Source: Pleionea litopenaei
GTDB taxonomy: Bacteria; Pseudomonadota; Gammaproteobacteria; Enterobacterales; Kangiellaceae
Assembly: GCF_031198435.1 (NCBI RefSeq)
Contig: NZ_CP133548.1
Coordinates: 4,188,001-4,252,000, forward strand
Length of the DNA: 64,000 bases
Direction: 5' to 3'
Shown: piece by piece, positions 19,128 to 26,845 of the stretch
Numbering within the stretch: position 1 is the first letter of the stretch
How the letters are laid out: each line of letters opens with the position of its first letter
The notes under the pieces: generated by a model
The model's input: only the letters and a program-made list of their open reading frames with translations
Told to the model about the DNA's origin: nothing
Database searches by the model: none
Made by a program: the position numbers and the translations under genes

Positions 19128-19158
19128 TTTTTGAATTATCTAACCAAAGGAGAAACTC

Positions 19159-19308
19159 ATGAAAAATGTAATGGCGAAAAAACGTTCACTCGGACAAGGC
19201 ATGACGGAATATATCATTATTGTTGCATTAATTGCAGTTGCAGCGATTGGCGTATTCTCGATGTTTGGTAAAACCATCACCAGTCAAGCGGCTGGTCTTG
19301 CGCAATAG
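19159..19308 (+). CDS. flp: Flp-type pilin, copy 1, shortened by an amber codon
   Basis: The product is 49 residues ending at TAG (19306-19308). It contains the Flp processing motif (cleavage after G in LG/QGMTEY) and the hydrophobic assembly helix IIIVALIAVAAIGVFSMFG. The frame stays open beyond the TAG to a TAA at 19450, matching the 97-residue copy 2, where the codon is GAA. So the coding text of a hydrophilic tail of 47 further residues remains but is not translated. Typical Flp pilins are short, so the truncated form could still work. The ribosome site CCAAAGGAG is the same as in copy 2. Confidence 0.8.
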   Translation: MKNVMAKKRSLGQGMTEYIIIVALIAVAAIGVFSMFGKTITSQAAGLAQ

Positions 19309-19453
19309 ATGTCGGGTTCTAAGTCAAATACAGCTATAGAAAATGCTCAAACCTCAGCTAAAGAAGCGCAAAACATCGCAAACCAAACTAACGGTTTAAG
19401 CACCTATAAAGATCGTGCTAGCGGTAAAACTGGTGGTAAAGACAACAACTAAT

Positions 19454-20913
19454 TCTATTTATGATAACAGCCAAGTGACCACTGAGCGCGTTAAGATTCA
19501 GAATAATGCCGATGCTGTTGCTTACAGTACAATGAATGTTTTGTCCCGCGATATGAATTTTATGGCCTACATGAATCGCAGTATGGTGGCCAATCAAGTT
19601 TCCATCGGGCAGATGGTAGGATTGAGCTCTTGGTTTCATATGACCGATCAGGTGGTTATCAATATTGACCTGGTTGCAAAGGTTTCATATCTAGTACCAC
19701 CGCTCGGAGCAATCATCAATAAAATTACCGGAACACTTAAAAAGTTTAGTAATAAAACTCGTAATTACCTGGATAAAGCGACAGGCAAAGTGATTATGGG
19801 AATTGATAAATGGATTAGTGCTTTGTCGTATGCTCAGTATCTATTTCAAGCAGCAACTGCCGAAATGGCCATAGCAACCTTTGATAAAGTAGCGAAAGCT
19901 AACGATCCTGATGTCGACACAGGGTATCTATTGTCTAAAGCATTTGTAACAGCTGATCTAATCAAATCTTGGGAAGAGGAGATAGGAAGAGCTGACACAG
20001 CATACGCTAATCCATGGAGTAAAGAGCGGAAGTTAGAGAAGCAGAAATTTGAAGAGTTTTCCAAGGTAGTCGCCTCCTCTCGCGACCCCTTCACCCGCAA
20101 GCGATCAGATGATTGGACCGGTTGGTTAGGAGCATCAGTGCCGGGACTTTTATCGGTTGGTGTGAGAGCGAAAAAACGTGGCGGCAGCGATTTCACATCT
20201 CGAGCATTTTATGGCCGATTACGTTGGGAGTGGACTTCAATGGATACCGTCAGTATTCGGCGACGCTGGAAGATAGAGATACTTGGGGTTGGATTGAAAG
20301 ACAAAAAAACTGAGCTTATTCCACTAGGATGGGGGGCTGCTCACGCACTTAGCACGAATAACTACTCTACTTACTATGATTATAATAAGAAAAAGAATCG
20401 TAATGCGACACCTGATCACTTTATAGATGGCCGAGTTGATAAGGAGCGTAAAAAGGATCGCGTTTGGGGTAATAGTACTTGGAAAAACAAAACTTCTCAT
20501 AAGTTAGGAGCTGGGATGATGGGTATAATAACTTGGAAAAAACAAAAGGGATTCAAGGATTTCACTATCTCAAGAGTGACGAGAAAAAAGATGTTGGACC
20601 GAATATGGTGGCTTTTATAACAAAGTCGGGCTCTAGGATTCGCACAATTGAGCAGGTCGATAATACTAACAGCAAATTCAATCGCAGCAAACAAGTGACC
20701 ATAGAAGAGCAAGGAAGTATTGCTAACAACACTCTATATGGCTTGGCGAAAGCGGAGACCTACTTTTCGCGTCCTAATGATATTGCGGGTTGGGGACGAA
20801 AGGATGGCTATCGCGAATATGGCAATTTATTCAATCCTTTTTGGCAGACTCGGCTAATTGAAGCCGAGGATACCGAGCGTGCACTTGCTTTAGGCTTAGC
20901 GCAAATTAAATAG
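19454..20913 (+). pseudogene. TadG-like (Tad domain) pilus protein, copy 1, 5'-deleted and frameshifted
   Basis: From codon Ser-Ile-Tyr-Asp the text matches the intact 510-residue gene at 24373. It lacks the first 26 or so codons, including the start, the N-terminal membrane helix and the intergenic spacer. The join to the flp tail is direct. A missing T near 20511-20513 (GCTGGGATG against GCTTGGGATG in copy 2) shifts the frame, and the rest continues from about 20514 to 20913. An upstream ATG at 19415 gives an open frame, but its first residues come from flp DNA out of frame, so it is spurious. Confidence 0.9.
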
Positions 20914-20920
20914 GAATATT

Positions 20921-21352
20921 ATGAAGTACCTACTTCTGATGATAGTTTCAACTTCTGCATGGGCGTTTGATGTTTCGCAGGTCACTTTGGAAAATTTACC
21001 TGAGATTGAAAACCCTTATCTGGATGAATATTTTGTTGCGCAGGGTAAAGATATTGATATCGAGCGTGAGTATCTACGATTTGAGACATGTCAGAACATG
21101 GTGATCTCCCGATACAGTGCGTTGATTGATATGCAAGGGCGAACCAGTCGAGGAGAAAGCAAAGAAGAAATTATCGCAAGGTATACTAAGCCTTATGTCG
21201 AACTAGGCTTAGAGAATATTGAAAGCGATGGCACTTCGTTGGCTGATATGAAGGTTATTGAGATAGCGTTTGAATATAAAGATCGTCATGACGATTTTCC
21301 GAGTGCCGCGATGGCTCAGTGTCTAGTTATGAATAAGGAGCTTTTTCTATGA
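20921..21352 (+). CDS. Small secreted two-cysteine protein, Tad paralogue family
   Basis: 143 residues with a signal peptide (MKYLLLMIVSTSAWA). Family features shared with the genes at 21517 and 25915 are LxLxNLPEIENPY early, FETC with the first Cys, a RGESKEEI stretch, FEYKD...FPSAAMAQCL with the second Cys, and a short tail. The two cysteines probably form a disulfide in the periplasm. I do not recognise a named domain. It follows the broken TadG-like gene by 7 bases and has AGGAATATT before the ATG. Confidence 0.8.
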   Translation: MKYLLLMIVSTSAWAFDVSQVTLENLPEIENPYLDEYFVAQGKDIDIEREYLRFETCQNMVISRYSALIDMQGRTSRGESKEEIIARYTKPYVELGLENIESDGTSLADMKVIEIAFEYKDRHDDFPSAAMAQCLVMNKELFL

Positions 21353-21393
21353 GGCAACTTGTAGCTCTTAACATTCTACCAATGTGCGGTTAA
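21349..21393 (+). pseudogene. Remnant start of another two-cysteine paralogue
   Basis: A 14-codon frame (MRQLVALNILPMCG) begins at an ATG overlapping the preceding stop. It resembles the signal-peptide start of the gene at 25915 (MRLLVAFLIAPTLS). The rest of the gene is not recognisable in 21394-21516. It reads as the stump of a deleted family member. Confidence 0.45.
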
Positions 21394-21516
21394 GTCGTGA
21401 TGTTATCGTGAAGATGACAATCTTTTGAATTCTTGTGGTCAACAAGGATTAATGAATCGACGGTGCTGTGAGTGCTCGTGCATTAGATTCGAGTTAAATT
21501 AGATAGGAGACATAGT

Positions 21517-21948
21517 ATGAGAGTTTTAGTAAGCATTTTACTCATGCCAACATTAACTTTTGGAGTTGATTTAAAAGATTTGACTATCGATAACATTGCT
21601 GACTATGAGAATCCATACGAGAAAGCTAGGTTAGCAAGTAATGGTTCTGATCATGAGGTGGTTTTAAATCATGTTCACTTTAGTGAATGTCGCGGCGCCG
21701 TTATAGGTGGCTTGGGGCGCTTGTGGAGTATGCAGCAAGCGAGCAAGCGAGGAGAGTCAAAGAAAGAAATTATGAATTATCACCTAAAAGATTTTGAGGA
21801 TAGAACTAAAAAAGAATTAGAAGAAGTTGGTCAGCTAAAAGCTCAGTATGAGGTAGTCAAGCTTGCGTATGAGTACAAAGATAATCAAGAAGAATTTCCC
21901 AGGGTTGCCATGGCAATGTGTTTGAAAATCAACAAAGAGTTATTCTAA
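21517..21948 (+). CDS. Small secreted two-cysteine protein, Tad paralogue family
   Basis: 143 residues with a signal peptide (MRVLVSILLMPTLTFG). It is the closest relative of the gene at 25915: shared TIDNIADYENPY, SECRG, SMQQASKRGESKKEIMNYH, AYEYKDNQEEFP and MAMCLKI. It has AGGAGACATAGT before the ATG. Function unknown. Its survival as an open frame inside an otherwise decaying copy suggests either selection or too little time for loss. Confidence 0.8.
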   Translation: MRVLVSILLMPTLTFGVDLKDLTIDNIADYENPYEKARLASNGSDHEVVLNHVHFSECRGAVIGGLGRLWSMQQASKRGESKKEIMNYHLKDFEDRTKKELEEVGQLKAQYEVVKLAYEYKDNQEEFPRVAMAMCLKINKELF

Positions 21949-21989
21949 TGAAGTCTATAATAGTAATGGCTGTTTTAAATAAAAGTTAA
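21948..21989 (+). pseudogene. Possible remnant of a further small secreted gene
   Basis: A 13-codon frame starts at an ATG overlapping the previous stop (TAATG). The gene at 26346 overlaps its upstream neighbour in the same way, in copy 2. Residue similarity (MKSIIVMAVL against MKRSSFVIFL) is slight, so this rests mainly on position. Confidence 0.3.
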
Positions 21990-22473
21990 TCTTTTGATAT
22001 AAATATTAATTATGGCTACTAGGTCAGAAAGGTCTTGTAAAGTCTTTGCTGATTACTTGATAATTTGTTTATCGTCAAATAAATAATTTCGTATGAATTA
22101 TTTTTTCGTGCGATTATTTTTGAGAAGCGTTTTAATTACTGCGCATTTTTCCTTCTCAAAAATCGATAAAAACTTTAAAAAGTGCGCGCTGTTTTGCAAA
22201 GCGACAAAATATCTACGATAAATGTGAAAATTCACATAAAATTTTCATCTCGTCGCGTTAACATCCGACCACATAGAGATTATAAATCTTCGTCTCAAGT
22301 TTGAGATGTTTGCTTAGTGGAAAAGCAAAGGTGATGCGACAGAGATCTCTCAACAGAGTTCGCTCACAGTTGGATGCATTACATAGAACATTATGGATAG
22401 TGAATATTCGAGCTAGCAATATTTTATTTTGAGATTGCGCTTGAGTTATTAAGAAGTAAAAGGATGTTGTACG
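21990..22473 (+). promoter_or_regulatory. Intergenic region before Tad copy 2
   Basis: These 484 bases contain no gene. A perfect 12-base inverted repeat, ATTTTTGAGAAG (22116-22127) and CTTCTCAAAAAT (22152-22163), may terminate or insulate copy 1. The block 22197-22267 repeats the element found before copy 1. Further small hairpins (TTTGCTT with AAGCAAA near 22310-22330) lie in the probable leader. I checked for a c-di-GMP-type riboswitch and did not recognise one. Confidence 0.5.
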
Positions 22474-23955
22474 ATGAAAGTAGTTTTTTTGTTTGCAATT
22501 GTTTGCGGATTGTTATTGCCTAGTACCAAGGCTGAGGACATTCATCACCCATTAGTAAAGCCCTTTGCAGGTGCTGAGACTGAAACGCGCAAGCGTTTCG
22601 AGTATTTCGAAGCTACTTTGCCTTTATCAACCTTCGAAAACTCTAACTATGATCAAGTCGCAACAAGAGCGGTAGAGGGGCGATTCACCTACAACCGTTA
22701 TTCTATAGAGAATACTTCTGCCCTCGAAATTTATAAAAACTATTTAGCGGCGTTCAAAAAACAAGGTTTTGAGATTGAGTTTACCTGTGCTCCAAAAGCT
22801 TGTGGGTACTATGTTGAAGATTACCTTGAGAATTACTCTGCACTTAATAAGCTTAGCCCTATGCTAAATGAGAGAAGTGCTTATATTGTTGCGAAATTCA
22901 ATCAAAATGGTAAACAAGCTTCTGCTTTGTTTGCGGTTTCAGACTCATTAGATCCGGTTAACTTCTATCAAGTTGTGATCGATGAATATAAGCCAGACTT
23001 TAATAAAGTAGCGATTGATGCCAAGGGATATGAGAAGTTCTTGCAGGAAATTCCTGCTAAAACTAGCGCGCGAAAAAATGAATCAAAAGACGTTGAAGGG
23101 GCTCAAGATCACCCATTAATTTCACGCTTCACCGGCTCAGCACTGACCCGATACACTAATTTTGGATATGAAGAAATAGCGCTGCCAATTGGAAAAATCG
23201 ATGACGACGAAAACCCAACCGTTTTAACGGCCAAGGGGAGCGCGAAATTTTATCGCTATAAATCGCTAAACGGTGTATCGCTAGTAGAAGTAGAAAAAAG
23301 TTACCAAAATGCCTTTAAACAAGGTGAATTTGAAATGCTTTTTCAATGTCGTAAGAAGGCGTGTGGTGACCAAATGGAGCGTTTTCTCGAGTCTAATAAG
23401 GTCTTTAAAGGATTTCAGCCGACGCTACTTGGTGATATTCCAGTGTATGTAGTGCGCCACAAAACCCAGTACGCCAATACGTTAATGCTGATAACTTTTG
23501 CGGATTGGAATAGCTATGTTGATGTCTATCAGGCAGTTATACAAGAAAGTGCCGTGGATAATAATCAAGTACAAGTGAATGCTGATTATTTGCAAGATCA
23601 AATTTCTGCTAACGGAAAAGTTGCACTTTACGGAATTAATTTCAACTACGACAGCGATAAAATGACAAAGGAGTCTTTGCAGCCACTGGCGGCAATTGCT
23701 GAGTTTCTTAATAAAAACTCAAACCTCTCTTTATATGTCGTCGGGCATACCGATGCTGATGGAAATGAAGATTACAATCAACAGCTCTCACTTAAACGTG
23801 CTAAAGCGGTGACGGAGAAGTTGATAAAGGAATTTGGTGTTGCTCGGTCACGGTTGACACCAAAGGGCGTCGGAAACTTGGTACCCGTAGCTTCGAATAA
23901 GCTCGATGATGGCAAGCGCTTGAATCGACGTGTCGAGCTAGTGGAAAAACTTTAG
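22474..23955 (+). CDS. DUF4892/OmpA-family outer-membrane-associated protein, Tad copy 2
   Basis: 493 residues, the same length and architecture as the gene at 17646. A signal peptide ends near TKAE; two DUF4892-like domains with CAPKACG and CRKKACG follow; the C-terminal OmpA domain carries HTDADGNEDYN and NRRVELV. Divergence from copy 1 is greatest in the first 250 residues and least in the OmpA part, suggesting either constraint or gene conversion at the 3' end leading into flp. It has AAAAGGATG before the ATG. It is probably a periplasmic, wall-bound accessory of the pilus. Confidence 0.85.
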   Translation: MKVVFLFAIVCGLLLPSTKAEDIHHPLVKPFAGAETETRKRFEYFEATLPLSTFENSNYDQVATRAVEGRFTYNRYSIENTSALEIYKNYLAAFKKQGFEIEFTCAPKACGYYVEDYLENYSALNKLSPMLNERSAYIVAKFNQNGKQASALFAVSDSLDPVNFYQVVIDEYKPDFNKVAIDAKGYEKFLQEIPAKTSARKNESKDVEGAQDHPLISRFTGSALTRYTNFGYEEIALPIGKIDDDENPTVLTAKGSAKFYRYKSLNGVSLVEVEKSYQNAFKQGEFEMLFQCRKKACGDQMERFLESNKVFKGFQPTLLGDIPVYVVRHKTQYANTLMLITFADWNSYVDVYQAVIQESAVDNNQVQVNADYLQDQISANGKVALYGINFNYDSDKMTKESLQPLAAIAEFLNKNSNLSLYVVGHTDADGNEDYNQQLSLKRAKAVTEKLIKEFGVARSRLTPKGVGNLVPVASNKLDDGKRLNRRVELVEKL

Positions 23956-23985
23956 TTTTTGAAAATCTAACCAAAGGAGAAAACC

Positions 23986-24279
23986 ATGAAAAATGTAATG
24001 GCGAAAAAACGTTCACTCGGACAAGGCATGACGGAATATATCATTATTGTTGCACTAATTGCAGTGGCAGCAATTGGCGTATTCTCAATGTTTGGTAAAA
24101 CCATCTCTAGTCAAGCGGCTGGTCTAGCGCAAGAAATGTCAGGATCAAAATCTGATACTGCGCTTGGTGATGCGAAAAATTCTGCAAAAGAAGCGCAAAA
24201 CATCGCTGACCAGACTAACGGTCTAAGCACTTATAAAGACCGTGCAAGTGGTAAAACCGGTGGTCAAGACAACAACTAG
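23986..24279 (+). CDS. flp: Flp-type major pilin, copy 2
   Basis: The 97-residue prepilin has a basic leader (MKNVMAKKRSLG), the processing motif G/QGMTEY and the hydrophobic helix IIIVALIAVAAIGVFSMFG. A long hydrophilic tail rich in Ala, Ser, Lys, Asp and Asn (about 50-97) follows. Flp pilins are usually shorter; this one has roughly doubled length through the tail. A prepilin peptidase must act on it, but none is encoded here. A strong hairpin follows, as often seen after abundant pilin genes. Confidence 0.93.
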   Translation: MKNVMAKKRSLGQGMTEYIIIVALIAVAAIGVFSMFGKTISSQAAGLAQEMSGSKSDTALGDAKNSAKEAQNIADQTNGLSTYKDRASGKTGGQDNN

Positions 24280-24307
24280 TCTTATTAATTTTAATGACGC
24301 TGTTGAA

Positions 24308-24331
24308 GGGAAGGTCAGCAATGACCTTCCC
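24308..24331 (+). terminator. Perfect 10-bp hairpin with GCAA tetraloop after flp
   Basis: GGGAAGGTCA (24308-24317), loop GCAA, TGACCTTCCC (24322-24331). No T-run follows, so it is more likely a processing, stability or attenuation element that sets high pilin against low downstream expression. The corresponding segment is deleted in copy 1. Confidence 0.6.
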
Positions 24332-24372
24332 TTATAAATCATCGAGTTTTAAGACATCAGGGGAGCGTATTT

Positions 24373-25905
24373 GTGAAACATTCTAGCGGATATTCAATAG
24401 TATTCTTTTTAGCATTTATCTTGGCAATTGGCTTAGCCGGCTATTCTTTATACGACAATAGTCAAGTTGCGACAGAGCGTGTAAAAATTCAGAACAATGC
24501 TGATGCTGTTGCTTACAGTACAATGAATGTTTTGTCCCGTGATATGAATTTTATGGCCTATATGAACCGCAGTATGGTGGCCAATCAAGTTTCTGTTGGA
24601 CAAATGGTGGGACTCAGCTCGTGGTTCCATATGACTGATCAAGTAATCATTAACATTGATTTAGTTGCTAAGATTTCTTATCTCGTGCCACCGCTTGGGG
24701 CAATCATCAACAATATTACCAATACACTGAAAAAGGTGAGTAATAAAGCGCGAGATTATTTAGACAAAGCCGCTGGAAAAGTTATTCTCGGAATTGATAA
24801 GTGGATCGGAGCGTTATCCACTGCTCAGGACATATTTCAAGTAGCCACGGCGGAAATGGCTTTCGATACATTTGATAAAGTTGCCAAGGCAAACGATCCG
24901 GATGTTGATACTGGATACTTATTATCGAAAGCGTTTGTTACCGCTGATCTGATTAAATCGTGGCAAGATGAAGTGGGGCGCGCAAATACGGCCTATGCGA
25001 ATCCCTGGGGTAAAGAAAAGAAGTTAGAAAAAAAGCGTTTTGAAGAGTTTTCTAAAGTAATTGCATCGTCACGTGATCCCTTTACTCGTAAGCGTTCGGA
25101 CGACTGGACCGGATGGCTTGGAGCATCCGTACCCGGACTTTTATCGGTTGGGGTGAAAGCGAAAAAGCGTGGTGGCAGTGACTTTACACCTCGTTCATTT
25201 TACGGTCAGCTACGTTGGGAATGGACTGCGATGGATACCGTCAGTATTTGGCGTCGCTGGAAAATAGAGATTCTTGGTATTGGTTTGAAAGATAAGAAAA
25301 CCGAACTTATTCCTCTCGGATGGGGCGCGGCTCATGCATTAAGTAACAAAAATTACTCAACTTATTACGATTACAATAAGAAGAAAAATCGAAATGCTAC
25401 GCCTGATTTCTTTGTAGATGGACATATGGGTGAAGAGCGAAAAAAGGATAAGGTATGGGGTAACAGTACCTGGAAAAATAAGACTTCACATAAACTTGGT
25501 GCTTGGGATGATGGATACAATAACTTGCAAAAGACTGCCGGTATCAGAAGTTTTTATTATTTAAAAAGTGAAGAGAAAAAAGACGTTGGTCCGAATATGG
25601 TCGCGTTTATTACTAAGTCAGGCTCGAAGATTCGAACAATGGAACAGATTGATAAAACCAACAGCAAGTTTAACCGCAGCAAGCAAGTTCAAATAGAAGA
25701 ACAAGGAAGTTTAGCGAATAATACTATTTATGGGTTAGCAAAAGCAGAAACTTATTTCTCACGACCTAATGATATTACGGGTTGGGCGCGAAAGGATGGC
25801 TATCGCGAATACGGAAATTTATTTAATCCTTTTTGGCAAACACGGCTTATTGAAGCTGAAGATACTGAGCGCGCCCTTGCGATTGGGTTGGCTCAAATTA
25901 AGTAG
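24373..25905 (+). CDS. TadG-like pilus assembly protein (Tad domain), copy 2
   Basis: The 510-residue protein has a single N-terminal membrane helix (YSIVFFLAFILAIGLAGYSL). The Tad-type pattern NNADAVAYSTMNVLSRDMNF follows, comparable to the N-terminal domain of TadG/RcpD-like proteins. The long extracytoplasmic part is rich in Lys, Trp and Asn and has no domain I recognise. Start is GTG at 24373 behind GGGAG. It is the intact counterpart of the pseudogene at 19454. It is probably exported and associated with the pilus tip or surface, inferred from the Tad context. Confidence 0.75.
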   Translation: MKHSSGYSIVFFLAFILAIGLAGYSLYDNSQVATERVKIQNNADAVAYSTMNVLSRDMNFMAYMNRSMVANQVSVGQMVGLSSWFHMTDQVIINIDLVAKISYLVPPLGAIINNITNTLKKVSNKARDYLDKAAGKVILGIDKWIGALSTAQDIFQVATAEMAFDTFDKVAKANDPDVDTGYLLSKAFVTADLIKSWQDEVGRANTAYANPWGKEKKLEKKRFEEFSKVIASSRDPFTRKRSDDWTGWLGASVPGLLSVGVKAKKRGGSDFTPRSFYGQLRWEWTAMDTVSIWRRWKIEILGIGLKDKKTELIPLGWGAAHALSNKNYSTYYDYNKKKNRNATPDFFVDGHMGEERKKDKVWGNSTWKNKTSHKLGAWDDGYNNLQKTAGIRSFYYLKSEEKKDVGPNMVAFITKSGSKIRTMEQIDKTNSKFNRSKQVQIEEQGSLANNTIYGLAKAETYFSRPNDITGWARKDGYREYGNLFNPFWQTRLIEAEDTERALAIGLAQIK

Positions 25906-25914
25906 GAGTATTAA

Positions 25915-26349
25915 ATGAGATTATTAGTTGCTTTTTTGATTGCCCCAACGTTGAGTTTTGCGTTCGATGTAAATGTGCTTACGTTAGATAATATCAATGA
26001 AATAGAAAATCCGTATCAAAGCGCGATGGAAAATAATAATGGCAGCGATATGGAGTTGGTCAAAAACTATACTCGCTTTGAGACTTGTCGTGGAATTGTG
26101 GTGGAAAATGCTGGCCGAATGTGGAGCATGGAAAAAGCGAGCAAGCGCGGTGAGACGAAACAAGAAATAATGGATTATCATTCAAAAACTTTTGAGGGCG
26201 TGACGCAGGAAGAAATAGAAATGATTGGAGCGCTCAAAGCAGCAATGGAAGCAATAGAATTGGCTTATGAATATAAAGACAATCAAGAGGCTTTTCCTAA
26301 AGCGGCCATGGCGAAATGTTTGAAAATTGAAGCGGAAAAATTTCTGTGA
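25915..26349 (+). CDS. Small secreted two-cysteine protein, Tad paralogue family
   Basis: 144 residues with a signal peptide (MRLLVAFLIAPTLSFA). It shows the family pattern: LTLDNINEIENPY, FETCRG (first Cys), KASKRGETKQEIMDYH, AYEYKDNQEAFPKAAMAKCL (second Cys). It is closest to the gene at 21517. It overlaps the next gene by 4 bases (GTGA), so it is co-translated with it. No named domain is recognised; periplasmic location is expected. Confidence 0.8.
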   Translation: MRLLVAFLIAPTLSFAFDVNVLTLDNINEIENPYQSAMENNNGSDMELVKNYTRFETCRGIVVENAGRMWSMEKASKRGETKQEIMDYHSKTFEGVTQEEIEMIGALKAAMEAIELAYEYKDNQEAFPKAAMAKCLKIEAEKFL

Positions 26350-26834
26350 AAAGGTCCTCGTTTGTTATTTTTTTAATTGCTAGCATTTTGGCGCCAAGCT
26401 TGTCAGCCAACCCATTTGTCGGTCTAAAACTTTCTGATTTGAAAGGCATGAAAAACCCTTATGGTGAAGTCGTCAAGTATGATGGTTATAGCGAGCGCTC
26501 AAAGCAACAAAAAAATGTGGTTGCGTTTGAGCAATGTCGACTCGTTGCGCTATCCCTGCCTTATTTTGTTGATTGGGTAGAAAAAGCAAAGCGAGCAAAT
26601 AAGGATAAAAAATATTCAATAACTCTAGCATTAGAGCAGGTATATTATAAACACTATCCAGAAAGTGGTGTTTACTCTGATGATGAAGAATATTTAGATA
26701 TTTACACGAAAGCAGCAGAAGCAGCATTCGAGTTCTCAAAAAGCGAATCAGAAATGATTCAACATACATTGAGCGGATGTATGTCATTAGACTTCGAACT
26801 TCTTGATAACTTTGAAATGATATCGAGCGACTAG
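26346..26834 (+). CDS. Small secreted protein, divergent member of the two-cysteine family
   Basis: 162 residues with a signal peptide ending near LSANP. It keeps LSDLKGMKNPY, FEQC (first Cys) and a late GCMSLDFELL (second Cys), but the middle differs from its three relatives and is rich in Lys, Tyr and Glu. It starts with GTG overlapping the previous stop. Function unknown. Confidence 0.75.
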   Translation: MKRSSFVIFLIASILAPSLSANPFVGLKLSDLKGMKNPYGEVVKYDGYSERSKQQKNVVAFEQCRLVALSLPYFVDWVEKAKRANKDKKYSITLALEQVYYKHYPESGVYSDDEEYLDIYTKAAEAAFEFSKSESEMIQHTLSGCMSLDFELLDNFEMISSD

Positions 26835-26845
26835 TGGAGAATAGT

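Larger units (their letters stand above)
17421..26349 (+). repeat. Diverged direct duplication of the Tad front end (copy 1 about 17421-21989, copy 2 about 22197-26349)
   Basis: The same gene order appears twice: shared upstream element, DUF4892-OmpA protein, Flp pilin, TadG-like protein and small two-cysteine secreted proteins. Protein similarity is high along whole lengths and DNA identity is especially high in the pilin region. Copy 2 genes are all open. Copy 1 has an amber codon in flp, a deletion joining the flp tail to the middle of the TadG-like gene, a frameshift, and two short gene remnants. This is a tandem duplication undergoing decay or divergence. Confidence 0.9.

Noticed and set aside
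19306-19308. Programmed amber read-through or recoding in flp copy 1
   Set aside because: No recoding signal is recognisable, and the neighbouring deletion and frameshift point to simple decay.
19415-20620. Intact-looking gene starting at an ATG at 19415
   Set aside because: Its first 13 codons are flp-tail DNA read out of frame; homology to the TadG-like protein starts only at about 19454 and stops at a frameshift near 20511.
22197-22473. c-di-GMP riboswitch in the leader of Tad copy 2
   Set aside because: The conserved GEMM core segments could not be found; only short unrelated hairpins are visible.
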